52,105 nucleotides of DNA, from the NCBI GenBank assembly GCA_015061315.1, contig SUWV01000019.1:1-52105 (forward strand). Reading direction: 5' to 3'. Positions 39,363-46,871 of the stretch are shown here, one piece after another. The first letter of the stretch is position 1. Each line of letters opens with the position of its first letter. This stretch comes from Lentimicrobiaceae bacterium. Lineage in GTDB: Bacteria > Bacteroidota > Bacteroidia > Bacteroidales > F082. Below the pieces are notes generated by a model, which saw only the letters and a list, made by a program, of their open reading frames with translations, had not been told where the DNA came from and made no database searches. Made by a program: the position numbers and the translations under genes.

Positions 39363-40385
39363 ATGACACCTGAAAAAGGAAAACTTATTGAAGTCTTAAA
39401 GGAAGTCGTTTATTTCCCTAAAGGCGACAATATCATTAACTTAAAGATGGTTGATGATATTGAGTTAGGCGAGAACCTCATACGTTTTCGTCTTTTGTTT
39501 GAGAAAGTGGATGACGAGAAAAATCAGTTTCTCATCGACACTGCAACACAGATGTTGAAAAACGCTTTCGGCGATATAGAAATCGACATCGTGGCTGCAT
39601 CACAAGAAAATTCGTTATCTAAGGTAAAACATATCATAGGAATAGCTTCAGGTAAGGGCGGTGTCGGTAAATCGACAGTGGCTGTCAACCTCGCTATCGG
39701 TCTCGCACTTCAAGGCATGAAAGTAGGCTTGCTCGATGCCGACATCTACGGACCTTCTATCCCAGTGCTCTTCGGCAATGAAGAGACACGTCCTCTCGGC
39801 TACGACCGCGACGGCAAGTCATATATGATACCTATCGAGAAATACGGAGTGAAGATGTTATCTATCGGACATCTCGTCGATAAAGAAATGCCTCTTATCT
39901 GGCGTGGACCTATGGCTTCCAATGCTTTAAGTCAACTTCTTCTTGACACCGATTGGGGTGAACTCGATTTCTTGGTCGTGGATATGCCTCCAGGAACAGG
40001 CGACATTCAACTCTGTCTCGCTCAGAATTTCACCATGTCGGGCTCAGTCATCGTGACAACTCCACAGAGAGTAGCACTCGCTGACGTACGCCGCGCAGCT
40101 AATATGTTCCGTCATGAAGGCGTCAACGTGCCAATCTTAGGCTTGGTGGAAAACATGGCTTACTTCACACCTTCCGACATGCCAGAAAAGAAATATTATA
40201 TCTTCGGAAAGAACACCGGAGCTGACTTCGCTAAGGAATTGGATATGCCATTGTTGGCACAAATTCCTATAGACGAAAATATCTCTGAAGCTAACGACAA
40301 AGGAACGCCGTTCTCTTTCAATGGATTCTCTCCTGTGGCAGCAGCATTCGAGAAGTTGGCAAAGAAAATCGTGGAAATGTTTTAA
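39363..40385 (+). CDS. Mrp/ApbC-like Fe-S carrier ATPase, no CxxC motif
   Basis: A 340-residue member of the Mrp/Nbp35 family that loads or carries iron-sulfur clusters. A short N-terminal MIP18/DUF59-type domain (about 1-80) precedes the P-loop ATPase with GIASGKGGVGKSTVAVNLA (about 97-115), the deviant Walker A. LLDADIYGPSIPVL and VVDMPPGTGDIQL follow as usual. The C-terminal cluster-binding CPHC motif of ApbC is missing: at the place VENMAYF...YYIFG there are Thr, Pro and Ser, and the whole protein has only one Cys. Relatives in Bacteroidetes share this from memory. A non-cluster-carrying role is conceivable. The Nfu-domain gene follows. Confidence 0.92.
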   Translation: MTPEKGKLIEVLKEVVYFPKGDNIINLKMVDDIELGENLIRFRLLFEKVDDEKNQFLIDTATQMLKNAFGDIEIDIVAASQENSLSKVKHIIGIASGKGGVGKSTVAVNLAIGLALQGMKVGLLDADIYGPSIPVLFGNEETRPLGYDRDGKSYMIPIEKYGVKMLSIGHLVDKEMPLIWRGPMASNALSQLLLDTDWGELDFLVVDMPPGTGDIQLCLAQNFTMSGSVIVTTPQRVALADVRRAANMFRHEGVNVPILGLVENMAYFTPSDMPEKKYYIFGKNTGADFAKELDMPLLAQIPIDENISEANDKGTPFSFNGFSPVAAAFEKLAKKIVEMF

Positions 40386-40425
40386 TTCAGTCGACAATTA
40401 ACATTTAAGAATTAACTATGATGAA

Positions 40426-40479
40426 TGTAGAGACGCGTCAATTACACTGAAAAATTAACAATATGTAATTGACACGTCT
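40426..40479. repeat. Hairpin element starting TGTAGAGAC
   Basis: TGTAGAGACGCGTCAATTACA (40426-40446) faces TGTAATTGACACGTCT (40464-40479); 16-bp arms with one mismatch and a 17-nt loop. It lies between mrp and nfu. A second TGTAGAGAC occurs at 40799-40807. It resembles short palindromic elements dispersed in other genomes. Confidence 0.65.
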
Positions 40480-40514
40480 TAATTAATGGAATTTCAACGA
40501 CATAAATTAATATC

Positions 40515-40754
40515 ATGGAAAAACAGGAATTGATACAAAAGATAAAGAACATTCTCGTTCAGATAAGACCTTATCTCGCTGCTGATGGCGGTGGCGTAGA
40601 GTTTGTCGATCTTACCGATGATATGGTTGTCTTGGTGGAACTTACTGGAGCCTGTGGCAATTGCCCTCATAGCTCAAGGACGTTGAAAAACGGAATAGAG
40701 AAGACCATCAAAAGCATCTTACCAGAGATTAAGGCAGTGGAAAATGTGAAATAA
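40515..40754 (+). CDS. NifU C-terminal-domain (Nfu) Fe-S scaffold protein
   Basis: A 79-residue protein that is just the Nfu domain. It binds a cluster between two subunits through the CxxC motif in TGACGNCPHSSRTLKNGIE (Cys about 53 and 56) and passes it on. DGGGVEFVDLTDDMVVLVEL precedes it, as in the family. Its location 129 bp after mrp suggests cooperation in Fe-S protein maturation. The intervening DNA is a hairpin element, so transcription may be partly separate. Confidence 0.92.
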   Translation: MEKQELIQKIKNILVQIRPYLAADGGGVEFVDLTDDMVVLVELTGACGNCPHSSRTLKNGIEKTIKSILPEIKAVENVK

Positions 40755-40880
40755 TTAACAATTAACAATGTACAATTTACAATTATGATTTAATTTCTTG
40801 TAGAGACTACGGACATATGTCTAAACGAGGAATATTGTACACTGTTAATTCTACATTGTAAATTGTTAATTGTACATTAT
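40752..40880. repeat. Inverted family A phrases around a TGTAGAGAC core
   Basis: Left AATTAACAATTAACAATGTA then CAATTTACAATT (40754-40785), right GTACACTGTTAATTCTACAT then TGTAAATTGTTAATTGTACA (40836-40875). The middle has TTGTAGAGACTACGGACATA then TGTCT. The halves are reverse complements with few mismatches. No gene is present. Confidence 0.65.
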
Positions 40881-40884
40881 TGAT

Positions 40885-41235
40885 ATGTTTCTTTCCTACA
40901 TAAAATATAGATTAAAGGCGCAAGGAAAATTCAGGTTGCATTCTCCTTTCGTCTTTAATTTTTATGAAGAAGTATTGGATAAGATGACTCATGAAAATTG
41001 GAGAGATGAGTTGAACAATAAATTGAATTCTTTTTTGTTATCAAAGAAAGATGTTTTTCTTGAAGATGATGACGTCATAATAAAATATGATATTCATCGT
41101 TCAAAAAGAAATGAAAGAGAATGGAACGAGATGATAGATAATGATGAGATAACATTAAGTATCGACTGCTATCGTTTCGGACTTCTTTTTAAAATGAAAA
41201 GAAAAGAGAAACAGCATTTTATATTAAAATTTTAA
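40885..41235 (+). CDS. Internally deleted methyltransferase-like protein
   Basis: A 116-residue protein. The start at ATG 40885 (MFLSYIKYRLKAQG) is preferred to TTG 40870, which lies in a phrase repeat. Residues 1-35 (LKAQGKFRLHSPFVFNFYEEVL) match the start of a Bacteroidota-specific class I SAM methyltransferase-like family, and the last 50 (YDIHRSKRNEREWNEMIDND, then ITLSIDCYRFGLLFKMKR and KQHFILKF) match its end. The central Rossmann core of about 130-150 residues, including the SAM loop, is absent without any stop codon. It cannot be an active methyltransferase as it stands. It may be a decaying gene or a short derivative. Genes around it are unrelated. Confidence 0.65.
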   Translation: MFLSYIKYRLKAQGKFRLHSPFVFNFYEEVLDKMTHENWRDELNNKLNSFLLSKKDVFLEDDDVIIKYDIHRSKRNEREWNEMIDNDEITLSIDCYRFGLLFKMKRKEKQHFILKF

Positions 41236-41244
41236 GCACTAACT

Positions 41245-41280
41245 ATTAACTTTAACCCATTAACCCTTTAATCCTTTAAC
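41245..41280. repeat. Phrase repeat, family G (TTAACCCATTAACCCTTTAA)
   Basis: Words TTAACTTTAACCCATTAACC then CTTTAATCCTTTAAC fill the gap before the adenosyltransferase start. No B12 riboswitch can fit in the 48 bp available. Confidence 0.5.
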
Positions 41281-41283
41281 ATT

Positions 41284-41856
41284 ATGAAAATATACACAAA
41301 AACAGGAGATAAAGGAACGACCTCATTGATAGGTGGAACACGAGTAAGTAAAGACGATGTGCGCTTGGAAGCATACGGTACCTTCGATGAGTTAAGTGCG
41401 TTCATCGCGGTATTAAGTGATTCGGAAAGCGTTGAGCGACACGAGATAGAAGTCATGGATAAGATACAGAATTGTCTGTTAGTTTTGGAATCGTGTTTGG
41501 CGTTAGAGAGTCAACGAGACGACGAGACGACGAGACAACAAGTTAAAAAATATATTCCGGAGATCACGGAGGCTGATGTGAAGTTTTTGGAAGACGAGAT
41601 TGACGCTATGAATTTACAGTTGGAGCCTTTGAGACATCTCATAATTCCTGGAGGTAATATTTTGTCGTCGAGATGTCATGTTTGCAGGACAGTATGTCGC
41701 AGGGCGGAGCGACGACTTGTGGAAATGGGCAGAGAATATGAGGTTGACGAAAATATCAGGCGATTTGTCAATAGACTTTCCGACTATTTCTTTACCTTAT
41801 CGAGGTTTTATATGAAACGTGTTGGCGTTGAGGAAAAACCTTGGAAACCAGCGTGA
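41284..41856 (+). CDS. PduO-type corrinoid adenosyltransferase
   Basis: A 190-residue ATR that transfers the adenosyl group of ATP to cob(I)alamin to make coenzyme B12. The N-terminal KIYTKTGDKGTTSLIGGTRVSK (residues 2-23) is the ATP-binding hallmark; GTFDELSAFIAVL, PGGNILSSRCHVCRTVCRRAER (about 120-141) and RFVNRLSDYFFTLSR complete the family. Residues about 76-92 (SQRDDETTRQQVKK) lie where the family has a variable loop, and the DNA is a family C-like phrase repeat. The rest is normal length. There is no other B12 gene in the window. Confidence 0.92.
   Translation: MKIYTKTGDKGTTSLIGGTRVSKDDVRLEAYGTFDELSAFIAVLSDSESVERHEIEVMDKIQNCLLVLESCLALESQRDDETTRQQVKKYIPEITEADVKFLEDEIDAMNLQLEPLRHLIIPGGNILSSRCHVCRTVCRRAERRLVEMGREYEVDENIRRFVNRLSDYFFTLSRFYMKRVGVEEKPWKPA
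41507..41543 (+). repeat. In-frame phrase repeat (family C) in the adenosyltransferase gene
   Basis: GAGAGTCAACGAGACGACGA then GACGACGAGACAACAAG repeats ACGAGACG words and resembles the intergenic GAGTCAACAAGTC copies. It encodes ESQRDDETTRQQ in frame. Confidence 0.6.
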
Positions 41857-41888
41857 TAAAAATAATTAAAAATATTTTGCAAAAACAC

Positions 41889-41919
41889 TTGACTTTTTAT
41901 ATATAAATAGTAATTTTGC
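41889..41919 (+). promoter_or_regulatory. Promoter of the DUF2795 gene
   Basis: TTG at 41889-41891 and -7 TAATTTTGC at 41911-41919, spacing 19 bp, good Bacteroidota consensus; 26 bases before the ATG at 41945. Confidence 0.7.
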
Positions 41920-41944
41920 GCCCGAATTTTAAAACCATAAAGAT

Positions 41945-42166
41945 ATGTATTGGACATTAGAATTAGCATCAAAGTTGGAAGACGCACCATGGCCAGCAAC
42001 GAAAGACGAATTGTTGGAGTGGGCTATGAGAGTGGGATTACCACAAGAAGTTGTAGAAAACCTTGACGAGATAGAAGACGAAGGCGAAGTATATGAGAGA
42101 ATAGAAGATATTTGGCCAGATTATCCAACAAAAGACGACTTCTTCTTCCACGAAGATGAATATTAA
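41945..42166 (+). CDS. DUF2795 family small acidic protein
   Basis: A 73-residue acidic protein with its own promoter and terminator. Residues 18-58 (PATKDELLEWAMRVGLPQEVVENLDEI) match the DUF2795 family seen across Bacteroidota; the very acidic C-terminus ends DDFFFHEDEY. There is no signal, TM segment or catalytic motif. The function is unknown. The short independent transcription unit suggests a modest regulator or abundant small protein, but this is inference. Confidence 0.85.
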   Translation: MYWTLELASKLEDAPWPATKDELLEWAMRVGLPQEVVENLDEIEDEGEVYERIEDIWPDYPTKDDFFFHEDEY

Positions 42167-42212
42167 AAAACGATAATGGTTTATAACCATGTAAGCCATT
42201 GAAAATCAAAAG

Positions 42213-42247
42213 AGCGTATGAACTAATTAGTTCGTGCGCTTTTTTTG
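42213..42247 (+). terminator. Terminator after the DUF2795 gene
   Basis: AGCGTATGAACTA (42213-42225) pairs with TAGTTCGTGCGCT (42228-42240), 13 bp with two G-T pairs, followed by T6. Confidence 0.85.
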
Positions 42248-42274
42248 TTCGCTTGAAAAATATTGTATATTTGT
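42244..42274 (+). promoter_or_regulatory. Promoter of the EFR1 ferredoxin gene
   Basis: TTTG (42244-42247, in the preceding terminator T run) and -7 TATATTTGT (42266-42274), spacing 18; leader about 20 nt. Confidence 0.6.
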
Positions 42275-42298
42275 GTTAATATTTCTGCTGTATAAACT

Positions 42299-43132
42299 AT
42301 GCCAAAGATTAAAGTCTGTTATTTCAGTCCAACTGGAGGAACGTTGCAAGTAGCGAAACATCTTGCTGAATCGATGTCAAAAAAATTATGTGCCGAAGTG
42401 GAATACCATTCATATACATTGCCGAAGGAACGCGAAGTGATACCGGTATTTGATGCAGGAGATGTTGTTGTTTGGGCGACACCTGTTTATGCGGGACGTA
42501 TTCCTAACAAGACGTTAGATTATGTTCGTAATGCGTTACACGGTAATGGAAATCTTTCAGTTGCGCTCGTTACCTTTGGAAATCGAGCCTACGATAATGC
42601 ATTGGCGGAATTGGTTGGCTTGATGGAAGATGGTGGAATGCGAGCTGTTGGTGCTGCTGCTATGGTGACACGTCATGTATTCAGCGACACACTTGGAGCA
42701 TTGCGGCCTAATAAAGATGACATCTCTGATCTTGAAGACTTTGCGACTAATGTTTCTGAAAAAATACTGTCATCTTCGAATAACATTATCCCTGTCCTCA
42801 AAGTGCCAGGCGAAAAACATTATGATAAATATTATACTCCGCTTAAATCTACAAATGCTCCTGCTAACTTTCTCAAGGCAAAACCATCCTGTGATGCAGA
42901 ATGTTGTACACGATGCGGAAAATGCATGACAGTGTGTCCGATGGGAAGTATTGAAATAGATGGAGATATTCCAATGTTTAAAGGTATTTGTATCAAATGT
43001 CAAGCGTGTCGTTTAAGTTGCCCAAGTGGAGCTATTGCCTTTACAGATCCAGATTATCATTCACATATAGCGATGATAGAGCATAATTTTTCCTCTCCAA
43101 AACAACCTGAGTTTTTTGTTGTAGAAGAATGA
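42299..43132 (+). CDS. EFR1-family flavodoxin-ferredoxin fusion
   Basis: A 277-residue redox protein. Residues 1-160 are flavodoxin-like, starting KVCYFSPTGGTLQVAKHLA with the FMN phosphate loop SPTGGT, and VVWATPVYAGRIPNKTLD as the second FMN loop. The C-terminal 75 residues hold two [4Fe-4S] sets: CCTRCGKCMTVCP (about 199-211) and CIKCQACRLSCP (about 229-240). This is the EFR1 (flavodoxin plus bacterial ferredoxin) arrangement of anaerobes, which presumably shuttles electrons between FMN and low-potential partners. It has its own promoter. The partner is unknown; the convergent methionine sulfoxide reductase is not obviously connected. Confidence 0.92.
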   Translation: MPKIKVCYFSPTGGTLQVAKHLAESMSKKLCAEVEYHSYTLPKEREVIPVFDAGDVVVWATPVYAGRIPNKTLDYVRNALHGNGNLSVALVTFGNRAYDNALAELVGLMEDGGMRAVGAAAMVTRHVFSDTLGALRPNKDDISDLEDFATNVSEKILSSSNNIIPVLKVPGEKHYDKYYTPLKSTNAPANFLKAKPSCDAECCTRCGKCMTVCPMGSIEIDGDIPMFKGICIKCQACRLSCPSGAIAFTDPDYHSHIAMIEHNFSSPKQPEFFVVEE

Positions 43133-43148
43133 TTTTATGATTTGTAAG

Positions 43149-43598
43149 CTACTGAAGTTGTATAAGATTAACAATTTTCTCTAACCATTCTTTATCAACA
43201 TTATCAAATGTGGCGAGTTTCTCGCTGTCGATGTCTAAGACTGCAACGACTTGATTGTCTTTAAAAATAGGGACTACAATCTCGCTCTTCGATGCGCTGC
43301 TACATGCGATATGTCCTGGAAATTGATGGACATCTTCCACAACTATAGTTTTCTTTTCTTTCCACGCTGTTCCGCATACGCCTCTGCCGTAAGCTATTCT
43401 CGTACAGGCGACAGGTCCTTGAAAAGGACCAAGAACCAACTCCTTATCAATTACACGATAGAAACCAGTCCACCAGAAATTAAACGCCTCATGAATGATA
43501 GCAGCAACATTAGCCATATTGGCTATATCGTCATTCTCCTTATTAATTAATGCCTTGACTTGTTCGTAAAGCAGTTCGTATCTCTTGATTTTATTCAT
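43149..43598 (-). CDS. Free methionine-(R)-sulfoxide reductase (GAF domain)
   Basis: A 149-residue GAF-fold fRMsr that reduces free methionine-R-sulfoxide, a protective step against oxidation. Cysteines 65 (GPVACTR), 75 (GRGVCGTAW) and 99 (HIACSSASKSEIVVPI) match the three functional Cys positions of E. coli fRMsr, the last being the catalytic nucleophile by family alignment. FWWTGFYRV is the usual N-terminal segment. It is convergent with the EFR1 gene, 16 bp apart. A -7 box lies 22 bases upstream on the minus strand. Confidence 0.92.
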   Translation of the reverse strand: MNKIKRYELLYEQVKALINKENDDIANMANVAAIIHEAFNFWWTGFYRVIDKELVLGPFQGPVACTRIAYGRGVCGTAWKEKKTIVVEDVHQFPGHIACSSASKSEIVVPIFKDNQVVAVLDIDSEKLATFDNVDKEWLEKIVNLIQLQ

Positions 43599-43619
43599 AA
43601 AAATGCTGTTGTTAAAGTC

Positions 43620-43628
43620 ACAAAGATA
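43620..43628 (-). promoter_or_regulatory. -7 box for the methionine sulfoxide reductase gene
   Basis: Minus strand TATCTTTGT, 22 bases before the ATG at 43598. Confidence 0.6.
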
Positions 43629-43742
43629 ATCATAAATTGTTAATATTTATTTAGAATTGAAGATGTTTTATAGCTATTGTGTCGTATGTGTTACCGATAA
43701 CTTGCCATATAACCACATAAAAGTTAAAAATAGTTAAAATGC

Positions 43743-43774
43743 TTGACAAGCGGAGTTTTCTGTTATATTTTTGC
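43743..43774 (+). promoter_or_regulatory. Promoter of the large T9SS protein gene
   Basis: TTG at 43743-43745 and -7 TATTTTTGC at 43766-43774, spacing 20. It rules out the upstream in-frame ATG at 43739 as the real start and points to 43802. Confidence 0.7.
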
Positions 43775-43801
43775 AATCGTAATGTTAAAAAATCAAAATT
43801 T

Positions 43802-46792
43802 ATGAGAACTAAAAATGTACTTTTTTTAGTCGCTTGTTTAATATTATCATTAAACGTAAAAGCGCAGGACGATTATCTTAGAGTAACAGAATTGTCCCAA
43901 ATTCAAAATGGTAGTAGTGTTATCTTAGCGGCGCGTCACGATTCTCTCTCAATGACGAGTTATTATGCGATGAAGAATGATGCGGCGGGTAAACCACAGG
44001 GGGTGTCGTTTATAGCGACGAACTCTGGCGATGGTATGATTTTACCAGCTGATATTACTGACAATGAGTCGGAATATTGCTGGACAGTGGGCATGTCGGG
44101 TGATGATTTTACCTTTATCAATGCTGATGGTAATATGTTAGGTTATGGTAGTAGCGGTACTGATTTTGTCAAGAATGGTGTTAATTCTACCTGGTCGATA
44201 GCGGCTGCTGTTTCTGGAGGAGGGACGTCTGTTCCTAATCACAATGCTTTTGTCATTACAAATTCTACTGTTACTAACAGAAGCATAGCGTTTAGGAAAT
44301 ATAGTAACGACGCTGTTTATGAAAAATTCGCTCCGTATTCCAATTCGGCAACGAACTTAAATGGCGACAATTATTTCTTCTACATCGATATCTTTGTAAA
44401 ATCTTCTGAAGCGAAACCTGTGGTGTCACTTCCTAAGTTTAATCCTGAGGCAGGCGATTATACTACGACTCAAAATGTGACAATTTCGTGTGATACGGAA
44501 GACGCTACCATCTATTACACACTTGATGATAAGAACCCGACAGACACGTGTACCGTTTATACTCATCCTATTGAGATAGCAAAGACAACGACGATTAAGG
44601 CTTTTGCTAAGAAAGAAGGAATGACAAATAGTGGTATCGCAACAGCTAAATATAACATCATTGAGCCAGTGACATTGTCGTTTTATTGTAATGGCGAACT
44701 TACAGATACAATCAGCGTGGCAAAAGGAAAAGAGATAGGTGAGTTGCCAGAAGCTACTGTGCCTGAGGGTTTTTCTTTTGTAGGTTGGTCTGGCAGTGAG
44801 ATTTCAATATACGTAAATGTAATGCCGGAGATTATTACTTCAACAACGAATGCAAATGAGGATATGAATCTGTATGCGGTATTCTCGGTCAGTAACAATA
44901 ATAGCACAGAAGCCGATATTACTTCAATAACTAAATCAGATGCTGTTGTCATCGCTATCTCAAAAGATGAGAAATATTATGCCATGTCTCAGATTAAAGG
45001 CAGTAGCGGACAACCAACGGCAAAAGAAATCGAGGTTTTAAATGGTAAGATATTGACACCTCTGACCGATGATGTTAAGTGGAATATATCCTATGATAAA
45101 GGAGATATGGTTATATGTCCAAATGGTGATGAGGAAAGTTGGCTGTATTGTACCTCTGGATCGAACAACAACGCAGTAAGAATAGGAACTAATGCCGATA
45201 ATAATATCTTTGAGATGAAGACTGTTGAGATAGAAGGCGAAGTGTATCCGGATTATCTTTATAACAAAACTACTGAAAGATTTGTAGGTGCTTATTATGA
45301 TAAAGATGTAGCTATAGACTGGAGAGCATATAAGCTTACAAACTCTGGTGATTTCCCATCAAATATTAAAAACCAGACATATCATTTTTATAAGTCAGAA
45401 GGCAAGAGTTATTATTGTACTAATGTGGAAATTCCGCAAGCTCAGACCATTGCAACAAATACTACCTGGACTAATGTGAGTGTGAAGAATAAGATTATTA
45501 TTGAAAAAGGAGTTACGCTTACAATCAGTGGTGCGATGGCATGTAAAGATGCTGATAATCTTGTTATCAAAGACGGAGGACAATTACTTCATAGCAACTC
45601 AGGTGTTAAAGCTACTATTGAAAAAGAGATACAAGGCTATGGTAATACAAACGGTCATTGGTATGCAATAAGTGCGCCTCTTGTTGGTAGCGTCTCCCTG
45701 TCGAATATTGATGGCTTGATGCCCACATCTAACAATTATGACTTATATCGTTATGACGAACCTACTAATGTCTGGGAAAATGTTAAAGATGCAAGCAATG
45801 ACTTTACAATTTTTGATGTAGGAAGAGCTTATCTGTATGCTAATGAATACGACGCGACAGTGTCATTTGTAGGAGAAATCAACGGTGAGTCGGAAAGGTG
45901 TTATCTTAGTAGGACGGACGATGTTAGACTTCCAGGATTTCACTTGATAGGTAACCCGTTTACACATAATATCTACAAAGGTGCGGGAGCTGCAATAGAT
46001 AATAAAAATCTTGTGACAGGTTATTATACCTTATCAAATAGTGGAGGCTGGGAGGCTAATATGTCCGATGATAATCCTATCGCACCTTGTCAAGGTATTC
46101 TTGTCAAGACGATGACAGCTGGAGAGATTGTGATTAACAAGACAAATAAAGCATCTTCACGAAGATCTGATGACATGTCGATATTGTCATTCAAAGTTGC
46201 TAATAAAGAATATGAAGACAAGACGTACGTGGTGTTTGAAGATGACTATGGATTGGAAAAGATAAATCATCAAAATGAAGATATACCTATGATATATGTT
46301 ACTGTCGAGGACTCCGATTATGCAATAGCTATGATGAATGACGATATAAAAGAAATACCACTTTCGTTCAAAGCGAAAACTATGGGAGAATATACCATCA
46401 GCATGAATGCAGAAAATAATAATTTTTATCATATTTACTTGTTTGATAAGATGACTGGAGAGACAATAAATATGCTTAGCGATGACTATACATTTGTTGC
46501 AACGAGCAATGATAATCCTGAACGTTTTATTGTAAAGTTGTATGATGTTAGTTCTGTGAATGAGATTGATGTCGAGAATAGTTACGTGTATGTGAACAAT
46601 GGAAATCTGATAATTACTAATGTTACTGGAAAATCACTTGTTGAGATTTATGATGTGATGGGTAGGAAAATTATTTGTGAAATTATCAATAATGAAAGTA
46701 GTATAAATATCGAAAATATCAAATCTGGAGTGTATGTCGTGAGGACGTCAGATAAAATGGGAGTTAAGACTCAGAAAATAGTGGTTGAATAA
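43802..46792 (+). CDS. Large secreted protein with chitobiase-C, InlB-like and T9SS domains
   Basis: A 996-residue exported protein. The start is ATG 43802, giving signal peptide MRTKNVLFLVACLILSLNVK cut after AQ (residue 22). About residues 210-286 form a chitobiase/beta-hexosaminidase C-terminal-like domain (YTTTQNVTISC, ATIYYTLD, IKAFAKKEG). About 290-363 are an InlB/Flg_new-type beta repeat (FYCNGELTDTISV, GFSFVGWSG, NMLYAVF-like). A middle region (about 375-590) resembles the first 180 residues, so it may be a duplicated beta domain. The last 80 residues are a T9SS sorting domain (VYVNNGNLIITNVTG, IYDVMGRKI, IKSGVYVVRTSDK). Carbohydrate or surface binding is likely, catalysis is not apparent. 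Confidence 0.87.
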   Translation: MRTKNVLFLVACLILSLNVKAQDDYLRVTELSQIQNGSSVILAARHDSLSMTSYYAMKNDAAGKPQGVSFIATNSGDGMILPADITDNESEYCWTVGMSGDDFTFINADGNMLGYGSSGTDFVKNGVNSTWSIAAAVSGGGTSVPNHNAFVITNSTVTNRSIAFRKYSNDAVYEKFAPYSNSATNLNGDNYFFYIDIFVKSSEAKPVVSLPKFNPEAGDYTTTQNVTISCDTEDATIYYTLDDKNPTDTCTVYTHPIEIAKTTTIKAFAKKEGMTNSGIATAKYNIIEPVTLSFYCNGELTDTISVAKGKEIGELPEATVPEGFSFVGWSGSEISIYVNVMPEIITSTTNANEDMNLYAVFSVSNNNSTEADITSITKSDAVVIAISKDEKYYAMSQIKGSSGQPTAKEIEVLNGKILTPLTDDVKWNISYDKGDMVICPNGDEESWLYCTSGSNNNAVRIGTNADNNIFEMKTVEIEGEVYPDYLYNKTTERFVGAYYDKDVAIDWRAYKLTNSGDFPSNIKNQTYHFYKSEGKSYYCTNVEIPQAQTIATNTTWTNVSVKNKIIIEKGVTLTISGAMACKDADNLVIKDGGQLLHSNSGVKATIEKEIQGYGNTNGHWYAISAPLVGSVSLSNIDGLMPTSNNYDLYRYDEPTNVWENVKDASNDFTIFDVGRAYLYANEYDATVSFVGEINGESERCYLSRTDDVRLPGFHLIGNPFTHNIYKGAGAAIDNKNLVTGYYTLSNSGGWEANMSDDNPIAPCQGILVKTMTAGEIVINKTNKASSRRSDDMSILSFKVANKEYEDKTYVVFEDDYGLEKINHQNEDIPMIYVTVEDSDYAIAMMNDDIKEIPLSFKAKTMGEYTISMNAENNNFYHIYLFDKMTGETINMLSDDYTFVATSNDNPERFIVKLYDVSSVNEIDVENSYVYVNNGNLIITNVTGKSLVEIYDVMGRKIICEIINNESSINIENIKSGVYVVRTSDKMGVKTQKIVVE

Positions 46793-46805
46793 TTGTTGAT
46801 AACAA

Positions 46806-46847
46806 TGAGTTGTGAGTCATGGTGACATTGCTATGACTCATTACTCA
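46806..46847. other. Hairpin after the T9SS gene
   Basis: TGAGTCAT (46813-46820) and ATGACTCA (46833-46840) form a perfect 8-bp stem extended by TGAGT/ACTCA outside. There is no T tract; it may be a phrase-type repeat or a weak terminator. Confidence 0.5.
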
Positions 46848-46871
46848 AAGTTATAGTAAGGGAATGTAAAT

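Noticed and set aside
41236..41283. B12 riboswitch in front of the adenosyltransferase
   Set aside because: Only 48 bp, filled with phrase words; too short for a cobalamin riboswitch.
43739..43801. Upstream ATG for the large T9SS protein
   Set aside because: The promoter lies within this stretch and the signal peptide starts at 43802.
44671..44890. Internalin-type invasion protein
   Set aside because: The InlB-like repeat is a common small beta module in Bacteroidota surface proteins; no internalin leucine-rich repeat is attached.
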